A stretch of 58,060 nt of DNA. Origin: Desulfobacteraceae bacterium (GTDB taxonomy: Bacteria > Desulfobacterota > Desulfobacteria > Desulfobacterales > UBA2174). Below the pieces are notes generated by a model, which had not been told where the DNA came from, did no database searches, and worked only from the letters and a program-made list of their open reading frames with translations. Positions 26,163 through 34,721 of the stretch are shown here, one piece after another (the stretch's first letter is position 1; each line of letters starts with the position of its first letter). The position numbers were made by a program, and so were the translations under genes. Location of the stretch: positions 1 through 58,060 of the forward strand of contig JAQVTF010000003.1 in assembly GCA_028700185.1 (NCBI GenBank), in the 5' to 3' direction.

Positions 26163-26992
26163 GTGCCATGACACCGATTCAAGAACAAGTGCACCAGTGG
26201 CTGGAAGAAGAGCGGGTGGACATTTTTTTGGCCTACCGCATCGTCGAGGGCCATCCCTTGCCCTATGCCTTTACCCGTGAGCACATCGAGGAAACCGGGG
26301 AGTTGGTCACCGGACCGGCCCGTTACAGCCTGGAAAAATTTGCCACCCACATCGCCTCCCGCTACCCCGACGCCCGCATCGGCATGGTGGCCCGGGACTG
26401 CAACCAGCGGGCGTTGAACGTGCTGCGGGTGTGGAACCAGCTCAAGGAAGGCCAGGTGGAGACAGTGTCGGTGAACTGCTGTCCCTCGGACCTTCGCGCC
26501 CACGCGGACTGTTCCTACCTGGAACGCCGTCCGGTGGGGGTGGTGAAGCAGCAACTCGGCCAGGTGCCCAACCAAGCCGTGGCCGATGTTGACGCCCAGC
26601 CGTCGGCCGAACGTTTCGATCGCTGGATGTACGAGTTTCAGAAATGCATCAAATGTTACGGTTGCCGCAACATCTGCCCGGTGTGCTTTTGCAACGAATG
26701 CAGCCTGGAGCATGCCGAGCTCATCGGCACCGGCCATCTGCCCCCCGACATCCCGATCTTTCATCTAGTGCGGGCCGTCCACATGGCCGGCCGCTGTATC
26801 GACTGCGGTCTCTGCGAGGATGCCTGCCCCGCTGAAATTCCCCTGCGGCTGCTTTACCGCAAGGTTAACGCCATCGTTAAAGATCTCTTTGAATACGAAA
26901 CGGGCTCCGGCGACACCCTGCCGCCCTTTTCCATTCTGGGCCCAAAGCCCACGATGAGCCCGACGCCGCTATTGGCGGTTGCACAGGAGTAA
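26159..26992 (+). CDS. Fe-S electron transfer subunit between MvhD and FdhA (FdhB-like)
   Basis: A 277-residue iron-sulfur protein. Residues 1-150 have no cluster motif except paired cysteines (NCCPSD, 107-108) and resemble the N-terminal part of coenzyme F420 hydrogenase/formate dehydrogenase beta proteins. The second half carries two ferredoxin-like sets: Cys163/166/169/173, followed by an unusual extra CFCNEC (Cys176/178/181), and Cys213/216/219/223. It starts inside the mvhD stop codon (ATGA) and ends four bases before the fdhA start, so it must be part of the complex. It probably wires FdhA to MvhD/HdrA. HdrC-like function is the alternative, but no CCG-type HdrB partner is present. Confidence 0.8.
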   Translation: MSAMTPIQEQVHQWLEEERVDIFLAYRIVEGHPLPYAFTREHIEETGELVTGPARYSLEKFATHIASRYPDARIGMVARDCNQRALNVLRVWNQLKEGQVETVSVNCCPSDLRAHADCSYLERRPVGVVKQQLGQVPNQAVADVDAQPSAERFDRWMYEFQKCIKCYGCRNICPVCFCNECSLEHAELIGTGHLPPDIPIFHLVRAVHMAGRCIDCGLCEDACPAEIPLRLLYRKVNAIVKDLFEYETGSGDTLPPFSILGPKPTMSPTPLLAVAQE

Positions 26993-26996
26993 CGGC

Positions 26997-29048
26997 ATGG
27001 AAATGAAATTTGTTCCTTCGATCTGTTCCTACTGTGGCACCGGGTGCGGGGTGCTTTTCGAGGTGCTCGACGGCGAGCTGGTGGGCACCCTGCCGATGAA
27101 GACCCACCCGGTCAACCACGGAAAATTATGCATCAAGGGCTGGAATCTGCACGAGCACATCAACAGCCCCCTGCGCCTCAAGAATCCGTTGCTGAAAACC
27201 TTCGGCCGTTTCACCAAGGTGGATTGGGACAAGGCGATGGATGTCACCGCCGATCGGCTCAAGGCGGTTATCGCCGCCCACGGTCCCGACAGCGTGGGGG
27301 TGCTTGTCTCGGCCAAAATGACCAACGAGGAGAACTACCTGGCCCAGAAGTTCGCCCGGGCCGCCATCGGCACCAACAACGTGGATCACTGCGCCCGGCT
27401 CTGACATGCCTCCACGGTGGCCGGTCTGGCCGCCGCATTCGGCAGTGGTGCCATGACGAATTCCTACGACGACCTGGAAACCGCCGGTTGCATCTTTGTG
27501 GTCGGTTCCAACACCACGGCGTGCCACCCCTTGATTGCCACCCGCATCTACCGCGCCAAGGAACGCGGTGCCCGGGTGATCGTGGCCGATCCGCGTCAGA
27601 CCCAGATCGGAAACCTGGCGGACCTGTCGGTTCACCACCGGCTCGGCAGCGATGTCGCGTTGCTCAACGGGATGATGCACTGGATCATCGAAAACGATTG
27701 GCATGACAAGGATTACATCGCCGCCCGCACCGAGGGCTTCGAGGCGCTGGCGGCCACGGTGGCGGCGTATTCGCCCCAACGGGTCCAAGACATCACTGGG
27801 GTGCCGGCGGATGACATCAAAAAGATGGCCGAGCTCTATGCCACCTGCGGATCCGCGGCCTTACTCTACGCCATGGGCATCACCCAGCACACCACCGGCG
27901 TGGACAATGTCAAGTCGTGCTGCAACATCGCCCTGCTCTGCGGCAACGTGGGGGTGGCCGGCGGAGGCGTCAATCCGCTGCGCGGCCAGAACAACGTCCA
28001 GGGGGCCTGTGACATGGGCGGACTGCCCAACGTGTTCACCGGCTATCAGCCGGTGAGCGATCCGGCCGTGGTGGAAAAATTCTCCAAGGCCTGGGGACGC
28101 CCCCTGTCCGACAAGCCGGGCATGACCATCACCGACATGATCAGCGCCATGCTCGACGGTCGTCTCAAGGCCCTGTACGTCATCGGCGAGAATCCCAAGC
28201 TCTCCGATCCGGATTGGAACCATCTCCAGCATGCCCTCAACCGCCTCGACCTGCTCATCGTCCAGGAGCTGTTCCTGTCGGAAACAGCCCAGATCGCGGA
28301 CGTGGTCCTGCCGGCGGCCTCGGTGGCGGAAAAAGAAGGCACCTTCACCAATTCAGAGCGCCGTTGCAGCCGCATCCAGAAGGCCATCGAGCCGGTGGGC
28401 AACGCCCTGGCCGACTGGCAGATCATCTGCAAGTTGTCCACCGCCATGGGATACCCGATGGATTATCCCGGCGGCCCGGAGCAGATCTTCGATGAGATGG
28501 CGGCCCTGACGCCCAAGAGCTATGCCGGCATGTCCTACCAGCGGATGGGCCTCAATGGCCTGCAATGGCCATGCCCCGACGCAAATCACCCCGGGACCCC
28601 GATTCTGCATACCCAGCAGTGTACCCGGGGGCTCGGAAAGTTCCATGCCATCGAATATCAGGATCCGGCCGAGATGCCCGATGAGGAATATCCTTATTTC
28701 CTGACCACCGGGCGCATGTTTGCTCATTTTCACACCGGCACCATGACGCGTATTTCGTCCCACCTGGATCACGAGCAGCGCAGCGGGTACGTGACCATTC
28801 ACCCGGACGACGCCGCCCGCCTGGAGATCGCCGAAGGAGACCTGGTGGCCATCACGTCGCGTCGCGGCCAGATGGAGGCGCCGGCTCAGATCAGCGCCGA
28901 GGTGCCGCCGGGAAACCTCTTTTTACCGATTCACTTCGGCGAGTACCCGGCCAACATGCTCACCAGCGCCGAGGCCTTCGATCCCCTGGCCAAAATTCCC
29001 GAGTTCAAGGTCAGCGCGGTGCGTATCGCCAAGGCCCAAGCGGCCTGA
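26997..29048 (+). CDS. fdhA: Formate dehydrogenase catalytic subunit, selenocysteine-containing
   Basis: A 683-residue molybdopterin (Mo or W) formate dehydrogenase of FdhF type. An N-terminal [4Fe-4S] site is formed by CSYCGTGCGV (residues 10-19) and CIKGW. The active-site UGA at 27402-27404 encodes residue 136 in CARL-U-HAST, the invariant Sec-His pair. Later motifs are the pterin-binding GGGVNPLRGQNNVQGACDMGG and the C-terminal molydopterin domain (NLFLPIHFGEYPAN). CAGGAG precedes the ATG. No twin-arginine signal is present, so it is cytoplasmic, as suits a partner of HdrA/MvhD. It would oxidise formate or reduce CO2. It is the last gene of the operon. Confidence 0.95.
27416..27434 (+). 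promoter_or_regulatory. Bacterial SECIS element of fdhA
   Basis: GGTGGCC (27416-27422) pairs with GGCCGCC (27428-27434, one G-U pair) and is capped by the loop GGTCT, the same apical GGUCU as in E. coli fdhF. The stem starts 11 bases after the UGA, the canonical spacing. This strongly supports UGA recoding here. Confidence 0.8.
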
Positions 29049-29093
29049 GATGTCTGAGGGGGGAAAAAGAACGCCGAAGCATTGTGATTAGGT

Positions 29094-29186
29094 CACGGGG
29101 CGACCGCACCCGGTGGAAGGAGGCAAATCCGGATGCTGATCGCCCCGTGGCGGGGTAAGTGCCACCGTTGCGCACGGCGCAAACGG
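29094..29186. terminator. Structured convergent intergenic region after fdhA
   Basis: A perfect 10-bp inverted repeat pairs CACGGGGCGA (29094-29103) with TCGCCCCGTG (29140-29149). It competes with a tight hairpin CCCCG-TGG-CGGGG (29143-29155). A third hairpin, CCGTTGCG / CGCAAACGG (29165-29186, one bulged A), follows. The flanking genes converge, so a bidirectional terminator is the simplest reading, although no T-run is present. Confidence 0.5.
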
Positions 29187-29211
29187 CGAGCACCAGGGGG
29201 GCGAAGAAAGG

Positions 29212-29532
29212 TCAGCGGGAAACGATTTCGGCTTCCAGCTTTTGGGCGATGGTCATGGATTGATCCAGGGCGTCGTTGATGTTGAACAGTTGGATTTTGA
29301 GGGTTTTGAGACTCGCCGGTGTCGCCTTGATCGAAGCCCCGCTCTCCAGGATGGACTTCAACTCCCGGGCCTTGTCGGTGAGCCCGGTGAGCTTGTCGGT
29401 AAAGGTGCCGACCTCTTTGGCCCATTTGGCCCGTTCATCGGGGGGAAACAGGATGGGCTGAGCGCCCAGACCGGTCACAAGGGCCTCGATGCCGTATTCT
29501 TCCGGATCCGCGATGATTTCGTAAGTGGACAT
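29212..29532 (-). CDS. Small helical protein, unknown function
   Basis: A 106-residue soluble protein. The second half is strongly helical with heptad-like spacing (FTDKLTGLTDKARELKSIL, then LKTLKIQLFNINDALDQSMTIAQKLEAEI), suggesting a helical hairpin or coiled-coil dimer. No cysteines, metal motif or signal peptide. The ATG at 29532 has GAAAGGAGCAG upstream; longer in-frame starts lack this. It is convergent with fdhA and upstream of an HD hydrolase on the same strand. The family is not recognised. Confidence 0.7.
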   Translation of the reverse strand: MSTYEIIADPEEYGIEALVTGLGAQPILFPPDERAKWAKEVGTFTDKLTGLTDKARELKSILESGASIKATPASLKTLKIQLFNINDALDQSMTIAQKLEAEIVSR

Positions 29533-29821
29533 GTCTCTGCTCCTTTCCAGAACCGTTGGTCTATCGTGGAAAGCCCCGGTTTGTCCCCGGTGAGGACACC
29601 ATGAAGGGTCGCCCGGAACGCGCGGGGGGCCGCCCTGTCCACATACAGATTCAATTCGCATGCCAAAGTGATGGATATTCAGATAACTGCTTGCCCGGTC
29701 TCCTGATCATCTCGTCTCAAACCCTGCCACCGTCATTTTTCACCCTCGATCGGCCGACAACCGGTGCACAGGCCTTGGACATTCATCGTACAGGCTGAAG
29801 CCCGATTCAGTTGTGAACCGG
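29533..29821. other. Non-coding spacer
   Basis: About 290 bases between the small helical protein gene and the HD hydrolase gene. No open frame with a ribosome-binding site was found. It should hold the promoter of the 29212-29532 gene on the minus strand, but no consensus stood out. Confidence 0.5.
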
Positions 29822-30403
29822 TTAGAGGGTTCCCCGCAGGCCGATGGCATCGGCTGCCGAGCGCATCCCCGCGATGGTCTCTTCGATGAGGGCCCCAAGG
29901 TCCATGTCCAGCATGGCAGCCCCTTTTTCGATGATGCCCCGGTCCACGCCGGCGGCAAAGCGCTTGTCTTTCCACTTTTTCTTGATCGATTTGGCCGTCA
30001 GGTCCATCACCGAGCGGGACGGGCGCACCAGGGCCGCGGCCGCCACCAGTCCCGTGAGCTCATCCACGGCAAAGAGGACTTTTTCCATCTCGCTCTCCGG
30101 CCGCACGTCGGAGCAGATCCCCCAGCCGTGACTGACCACCGCCCGAATATAATCCTCCGGCCATCGGTTCTCCCTCAGGATTCGTTCGCTCTGGCGGCAG
30201 TGTTCCTGGGGGTACTGCTCGTAGTCCAGGTCGTGGAGCAACCCCACGATACCCCACATCTCTTCGTCGGCGCCGCGTTGGCGGGCCATGTGGCGCATCA
30301 CGGCCTCCACGGCCAGGGCATGCCGAATCAGGCTTTCGGACTGGTTGTACTGGTTCAGCAGCGCCCAGGCTTGATCACGGGTCGGTGCGGCGTTGTCATT
30401 CAT
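29822..30403 (-). CDS. HD domain metal-dependent phosphohydrolase
   Basis: A 193-residue HD-superfamily protein. The metal ligands are His27 (LIRHALAVE), the HD pair at LLHDLDYE (about His56-Asp57), His near 91 (VVSHGWG) and a later Asp (AVDELTGLV near 113). Such single-domain proteins hydrolyse nucleotides or phosphoesters; the substrate is unknown. GGAG precedes the ATG by nine bases. It is divergent from hpf and shares with it a symmetrical promoter region. Confidence 0.85.
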   Translation of the reverse strand: MNDNAAPTRDQAWALLNQYNQSESLIRHALAVEAVMRHMARQRGADEEMWGIVGLLHDLDYEQYPQEHCRQSERILRENRWPEDYIRAVVSHGWGICSDVRPESEMEKVLFAVDELTGLVAAAALVRPSRSVMDLTAKSIKKKWKDKRFAAGVDRGIIEKGAAMLDMDLGALIEETIAGMRSAADAIGLRGTL

Positions 30404-30479
30404 GGCATAATTCTCCAGATTGGTTTATGATTAAAAAAATCGGCGGCTGATCAACCGATTGCATAGTCCGCCGATGGGC

Positions 30480-30517
30480 GGGTGTCAATCGAAGGGCGGA
30501 AGATTTCGTTGACACCC
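30480..30517. promoter_or_regulatory. Divergent promoter palindrome between the HD hydrolase gene and hpf
   Basis: Perfect 9-base arms GGGTGTCAA (30480-30488) and TTGACACCC (30509-30517). Each arm contains a consensus -35 TTGACA, pointing outward: rightward it has TAGGTT 16 bases on, leftward TATGCA 17 bases on. Both -10 elements are weak, so an activator or a shared regulator binding the palindrome is possible. Confidence 0.5.
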
Positions 30518-30620
30518 ATCCGTCCATGCCTAGGTTAAAAGGAAGGTGATGGCCGGCGCCCGGATGGCCGATGGCGCTGGCCGTCGAAACGATTCACCTC
30601 ATGGCAGGAGGAAGGCATCT

Positions 30621-30932
30621 ATGCAGGTAGCGCTGACGTTCAAGAATCTGGATGCATCCGAGCACTTCAAACAGTACGTTCAGGAGAAACTCGACCGGGT
30701 GGACAAGCTCCTGGACAAGCCTGCGTCCGCGGAGGTGGTCCTCGGCACCGAAAATCTTCACCAGGTGGCCGAGGTGCGCTTGGCCAGCGGCGGCTTGAGC
30801 GTTCAGGCCAAGGCGGATGCGGACGATTTGCATGCGGCCATCGACCAGATGGTGGACCGGGTACGTCGTCAGATTACCAAACAGAAGGAAAAGGTGCGCG
30901 AGCGACGTCCGGCGGTTCCGTTGGCCAATTGA
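30621..30932 (+). CDS. hpf: Ribosome hibernation promoting factor, short form
   Basis: A 103-residue HPF/RaiA (YfiA) family protein, the short form without a C-terminal dimerisation domain. Typical features are the opening MQVALTFKNLDASE, the basic/helical segment YVQEKLDRVDKLLDKP, the strand AEVRLASGGLSVQAKADADDLHAAIDQMVDRVRRQI and a Lys-rich tail. It binds the decoding centre of idle ribosomes in stationary phase. GGAGGAAGG precedes the ATG; an upstream in-frame start is not supported. It is monocistronic: a terminator follows. In other bacteria hpf usually lies beside rpoN, which is not the case here. Confidence 0.9.
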   Translation: MQVALTFKNLDASEHFKQYVQEKLDRVDKLLDKPASAEVVLGTENLHQVAEVRLASGGLSVQAKADADDLHAAIDQMVDRVRRQITKQKEKVRERRPAVPLAN

Positions 30933-30986
30933 TCGGCCCCCGGCATCTAGTTGGTCGTTCTTCGTGTTGACCACGGTGATCAGAAG

Positions 30987-31024
30987 AATCCCCGCAGAGT
31001 GCTTCCACTTTGCGGGGATTTTCA
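30987..31024 (+). terminator. Rho-independent terminator after hpf
   Basis: A perfect 10-bp stem pairs AATCCCCGCA (30987-30996) with TGCGGGGATT (31011-31020) around a 14-nt loop, ending in TTTT. Confidence 0.75.
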
Positions 31025-31189
31025 GTGGGGCGGTTTGGTTTGACGCGCCATGCGCTCCTTCGATACAGAACTGTTTGAAAACCCTTCGGGTTGGTGATAG
31101 TCTGCAATTTCTTTTTTTCCGGCGACGTTTCCGCTTGTTCTTTGGTGGCGGAGGATGACGCTTCGACCTTTCTCACCACCGCGAAAATT

Positions 31190-31474
31190 ATGAAAAGCTC
31201 AGGGTTTCGAAGTTTTGACGCGGTGGCCGGTGCTTTTTTCGTCGCGCTCGGCATCGGCGGCGTCCTTTTTTTCGATTGGGGAGAGTTGCGCCTTGCCTTT
31301 CTGCTGCTGATCTACGTTTTGTTGATCATCGGTTTCCGTCTCGATGAGATCAGCCGCCGCCTCGCCGCCATCGACCGGCGCCTGGCGCTGCAGTATCAAA
31401 GGCAGGTGGAGCTGGATGCCGCCAGCTTTTCGTCCGAAGCCCCTCCTCCTTCCCCCTCCGTGAAATCCCAATGA
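31190..31474 (+). CDS. Small membrane protein, unknown function
   Basis: A 94-residue protein with two transmembrane segments (about residues 11-30 and 33-52) and a cytoplasmic tail that is amphipathic (LDEISRRLAAIDRRLALQYQRQ) and ends in a Pro/Ser-rich stretch. No strong ribosome-binding site is present; an in-frame upstream start would add about 30 residues, so the start is uncertain. Its TGA overlaps the ATG of the PHP phosphatase gene, implying coupled translation. No family recognised. Confidence 0.6.
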   Translation: MKSSGFRSFDAVAGAFFVALGIGGVLFFDWGELRLAFLLLIYVLLIIGFRLDEISRRLAAIDRRLALQYQRQVELDAASFSSEAPPPSPSVKSQ

Positions 31475-32325
31475 GCCTCCAATCCGGCAGAATCGCCCGG
31501 GTATCGGTGCATGGCGGCCACAGCGGCCAGTTTTGCTGCCATGCCGCCGACGATCTGGCCTCGATGGTGGCAGCTTACGCGGATCAAGGATTCGCCTGGG
31601 TGGGATTGACTGAACACATGCCACCACCGGATGATCGCTTTCTCTATCCAGAGGAACGGCAGGCGGGGCTCGACGCCGCCGCCCTGCGTCATCGCTTTGC
31701 CGCATACATGGCCGAGGCCCGGCGCCTGCAGCGCCGGTGGGCGTCCACGTTGCCCATTCGGGTGGGCTTCGAGACCGAGGCTTACAGCGGCGCTTTCGAC
31801 CTTGCCCGCCGATTGATCGAAGATTTTCATCCGGACTACATCGTGGGATCCGTGCATCATGTGGCCAACATTCCCATCGATTTTTCTCCCGCGGTCTACG
31901 CCGAAGCCGTTGCCCGCTGCGGCGGCCTCCAGGAGCTGTACCTGGCCTATTTCGATCTTCAACTGGAAATGATCGAAACCCTTGAACCCCAGGTGATCGG
32001 TCACTTCGACCTGGTGCGTATCTTCGACCCCGACTACCCGCAACGGCTGGCCTCGGTGCCGGTGGTCGGGCGCATTGCCCGCAATCTGGAGAAAATCCGC
32101 CAACTCGGAGCGATACTCGATTTGAATGTGGCCGCCTGGGACAAGGGGGCCAGCGAACCGTATCCGGCCGCGGTGATTCGCCGCCAGGCGCGGCGACTGG
32201 GGATAGCCTTGGTTCCAGGCGACGACAGTCACGGCGTAGCCATGGTGGGGCGCCACTTCGACCAGGCCGCCGCCCTGCTGGAGGCCGAAGGTTTTTCCAC
32301 CGACTGGCCGGTGCCGGGGGTGTAA
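31471..32325 (+). CDS. PHP domain phosphatase, histidinol-phosphatase-like
   Basis: A 284-residue PHP-superfamily metalloenzyme of the HisJ/HisK type. Metal-binding residues appear as HGGHSGQFC near the N-terminus (His14, His17), GLTEHMP (Glu48, His49), the GFETE segment (about Glu93), SVHH (His127-128), GHFD (His175) and DDSHG (Asp249, His251). Histidinol-phosphatase activity would complete the histidine pathway, though the wider family also hydrolyses other phosphoesters. It overlaps the preceding small membrane protein gene. The HisF-like gene of the window is 20 kb away and unlinked. Confidence 0.8.
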   Translation: MSLQSGRIARVSVHGGHSGQFCCHAADDLASMVAAYADQGFAWVGLTEHMPPPDDRFLYPEERQAGLDAAALRHRFAAYMAEARRLQRRWASTLPIRVGFETEAYSGAFDLARRLIEDFHPDYIVGSVHHVANIPIDFSPAVYAEAVARCGGLQELYLAYFDLQLEMIETLEPQVIGHFDLVRIFDPDYPQRLASVPVVGRIARNLEKIRQLGAILDLNVAAWDKGASEPYPAAVIRRQARRLGIALVPGDDSHGVAMVGRHFDQAAALLEAEGFSTDWPVPGV

Positions 32326-32429
32326 CGAGGCCGTTGCCGCTGCCCGGGGCGATGTGCTAATAATTTTTGCTCCGAGTGAGTGTCCCGATGGCCGAAAAAA
32401 AGACTGTTGCCGAAAGACAGGGGGGTTGC

Positions 32430-32975
32430 ATGCCCGCCGAGGGGTGTTCTCCTGACGGCGGTCGGCCGCGGGGGCTTCTTAAACGCGCCTACGGGCGCTT
32501 CATCAAGCTGAGGGGCTGTCCGCGAGAAATCGCCAGAGGATTCGCCGTGGGGATTTTCGTGGGGTTCACTCCCACCCTGGGGGCCCAGATGCTCATCGCC
32601 GTGCCGTTGGCCGCCTTGCTGAAGTCCAACAAGTTGGCCGCGGCGGCGGGGGTCTGGATCACCAATCCGGTGACGGTCCCCTTCATCTATGGGCTGACCT
32701 ATTTGGTCGGATCGCAGCTGACGGGCCTCTCGGGCCACCCCTCTATCGGATTTGTTCCGGAGATCACGCTGGTGGAAATTGCCGCCAAGGCGCCCCACAT
32801 CTTTTGGACCTTGGGTGTCGGTGGCATCGTGGTGGGCCTTCCCATGGCGGTGGCTGGATACTACTTCTCCCTGGCCGCCGTCACCCGGTATCGGGAACGT
32901 ATCCAGCAAAAGATCGCTGCGGGCAAGGAAAGGCTGATTCATCACCACCGCATCAGGGGCAAGAAACGCAGATAG
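32430..32975 (+). CDS. DUF2062 membrane protein
   Basis: A 181-residue inner-membrane protein of the DUF2062 family. The signature begins with a basic amphipathic helix (RAYGRFIKLRGCPREIARGFAVG) followed by GFTPTLGAQM and the WITNPVTVPFIYG segment, with three to four hydrophobic spans and a Lys/Arg-rich tail. AGGGGGG six bases before the ATG at 32430 favours this start over upstream in-frame ones (32367, 32388). Family function is unknown; members often lie near glycosyltransferases or lipid genes. It follows the PHP gene by 104 bases. Confidence 0.8.
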   Translation: MPAEGCSPDGGRPRGLLKRAYGRFIKLRGCPREIARGFAVGIFVGFTPTLGAQMLIAVPLAALLKSNKLAAAAGVWITNPVTVPFIYGLTYLVGSQLTGLSGHPSIGFVPEITLVEIAAKAPHIFWTLGVGGIVVGLPMAVAGYYFSLAAVTRYRERIQQKIAAGKERLIHHHRIRGKKRR

Positions 32976-33014
32976 AATCGTCGTATCGCCGGGATGATGC
33001 CCAAGGACCTTGGA

Positions 33015-34721
33015 ATGCCCCAGATTTGCCTGGTACAGCCGCCGATCCGTGATTTTTACCTCACCGCCAAGCGTACCTTCCCCGCCGGTCTGGCCGCCAT
33101 CGCCGGCGCGTTGCGCGCCGCCGGCTTCACCGTGAATATCGTGGACGCCTTGGCCGCTTCCAAGCGCCGGGTCAAACCGCTGCCTCCCGAGCTGGCGGAG
33201 CTGGCAGGCTTTTATGGGCCGCCGGACCGATCCCCCTTCGGCCTTTTTTCCGCCTGGGCCCATCATGGTCTCAGTTTCGAGACCGTCGCTCATCGCGTGA
33301 GTGAGATGAAACCGTTTCTGGTGGGGATTTCCAGTCTGTTTACCGCCTATGCCGACGAGGCCCTGGCCACCGCCGAGGTGGTGCGACGACACCTTCCCGA
33401 TGCGCGAATCGTGGTGGGGGGCCACCATGCCACGGCCCTGCCCGAGCAGGTGATGGCCTGTGCGGCGGTGGATTTCGTCATCCGGGGCGAAGGGGAAGAA
33501 GCGATGGTGGCCCTGGCCCTGGCGTTGGAGGGCCGCGGCAATCTCGATGGGGTGCCCGGGCTGGTGGGGCGCCGATCCGGAGTTGACCTGTGGATGAACC
33601 CGCCGGTTTGGGTTGCCGATCTGGATGGCCTGCCCCCCGCCGCCTTCGATCTGGTGGCTCGCCGGGCCTACCGCCGCGGCGGGCGCGGGGCGGTTCAGAT
33701 CACCGCCAGCCGCGGATGCCCCTACCGGTGTTCCTACTGCGCCTTCGGCGACGCGGCCGCACCGCCGTACCGGCGCCGTTCGGTGGCCTCGGTGCTGGCG
33801 GAGATCGACGCTGCCGCTGATCAGGACGACCTCGGATTCATCGATTTCGAAGACGAGAACCTCAGCCTGGATCGCGGTTGGTTCGTGGCGTTGCTGGAAG
33901 GGATCTGCCGGCGCTTTGCACCGGGGACCGTGGAACTGCGGGCCATGAACGGGCTGATGCCCTCCACCCTCGACGATGACCTGCTCCGCTTGATGCAAGC
34001 GGCCGGTTTTCGCTCGCTGAATCTGTCGCTGGGGACCGCTGTCCCCCGGCGGACGCGGTTTTTCCGGCGTCCGGATCTACGCCGGGCTTTCGACCGGGCG
34101 CTTGTCACCGCGGCGCGACTGGGCATGACGGCCGTGGGTTACATCATCGTGGGCGCGCCGGGACAGCCGGCTGGCGAGAGTCTCTCCGATCTGCTTTTTC
34201 TGGCACGGCGACCGGTGCTGGCGGGCCTTTCGGTGTACTATCCGGTACCCGGAACCCTGGATTTCGATCGCTGTCGGCAGATGGGGCTGTTGCCTTCCAC
34301 CTTTGCCCGCATGCGCGCGACGGCCCTGCCCGTGGGCGACGACGCCAGCCGTCATCGCACCGTCACCCTCCTGCGCCTGGGCCGCCTGCTCAACTTCATC
34401 AAGGCCCTCAAGGACGGTGGCGTGCCGCTGCCGTCGCCGACCCCCCTGGATGACGGGCCGATTTCGCCCCCCGCCGACCGGGCGATCCTGGGCCGTCGTC
34501 TCCTGGCGGCTTTTCTGCACGACGGCAAGCTACGAGGCGCCGATGCGGCGGGAAACGTCTGGATTCATCCCTGCGACACGGCGCTATCGGAACGTTTCCG
34601 GCGAGCCCTGCGCCACGTGCCGGTCTGTCCAGCAGGCACCGGACCGCGAGGCATGCAACCCGGATGGCGGGGGCCTCAGACGCCTTCTGAAGGCGAAGTC
34701 CCGCTTGGTGCCTACAGATAG
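33015..34721 (+). CDS. B12-binding domain radical SAM protein
   Basis: A 568-residue protein of the cobalamin-dependent radical SAM class. The N-terminal 190 residues form a Rossmann-like B12-binding domain (LVQPPIRDFYL start, GGHHATALPEQ, RGEGEEA) with no DxHxxG motif, so base-off binding may not use a histidine. The radical SAM cluster motif is CPYRCSYC (Cys235, Cys239, Cys242). Later segments (DFEDENL, GAPGQ) match the TIM barrel. The last 150 residues are Arg-rich and variable. AAGGA precedes the ATG at 33015. Substrate is unknown; relatives methylate unactivated carbons or make bacteriochlorophyll and hopanoid products. Confidence 0.82.
   Translation: MPQICLVQPPIRDFYLTAKRTFPAGLAAIAGALRAAGFTVNIVDALAASKRRVKPLPPELAELAGFYGPPDRSPFGLFSAWAHHGLSFETVAHRVSEMKPFLVGISSLFTAYADEALATAEVVRRHLPDARIVVGGHHATALPEQVMACAAVDFVIRGEGEEAMVALALALEGRGNLDGVPGLVGRRSGVDLWMNPPVWVADLDGLPPAAFDLVARRAYRRGGRGAVQITASRGCPYRCSYCAFGDAAAPPYRRRSVASVLAEIDAAADQDDLGFIDFEDENLSLDRGWFVALLEGICRRFAPGTVELRAMNGLMPSTLDDDLLRLMQAAGFRSLNLSLGTAVPRRTRFFRRPDLRRAFDRALVTAARLGMTAVGYIIVGAPGQPAGESLSDLLFLARRPVLAGLSVYYPVPGTLDFDRCRQMGLLPSTFARMRATALPVGDDASRHRTVTLLRLGRLLNFIKALKDGGVPLPSPTPLDDGPISPPADRAILGRRLLAAFLHDGKLRGADAAGNVWIHPCDTALSERFRRALRHVPVCPAGTGPRGMQPGWRGPQTPSEGEVPLGAYR

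Noticed and set aside
29094-29160. Cobalamin-riboswitch-like bases (GGAGGCAAATCC, GCTGATCGCCCCG) after fdhA
   Set aside because: Only partial similarity, no proper B12 box, and no downstream gene on the plus strand to control.
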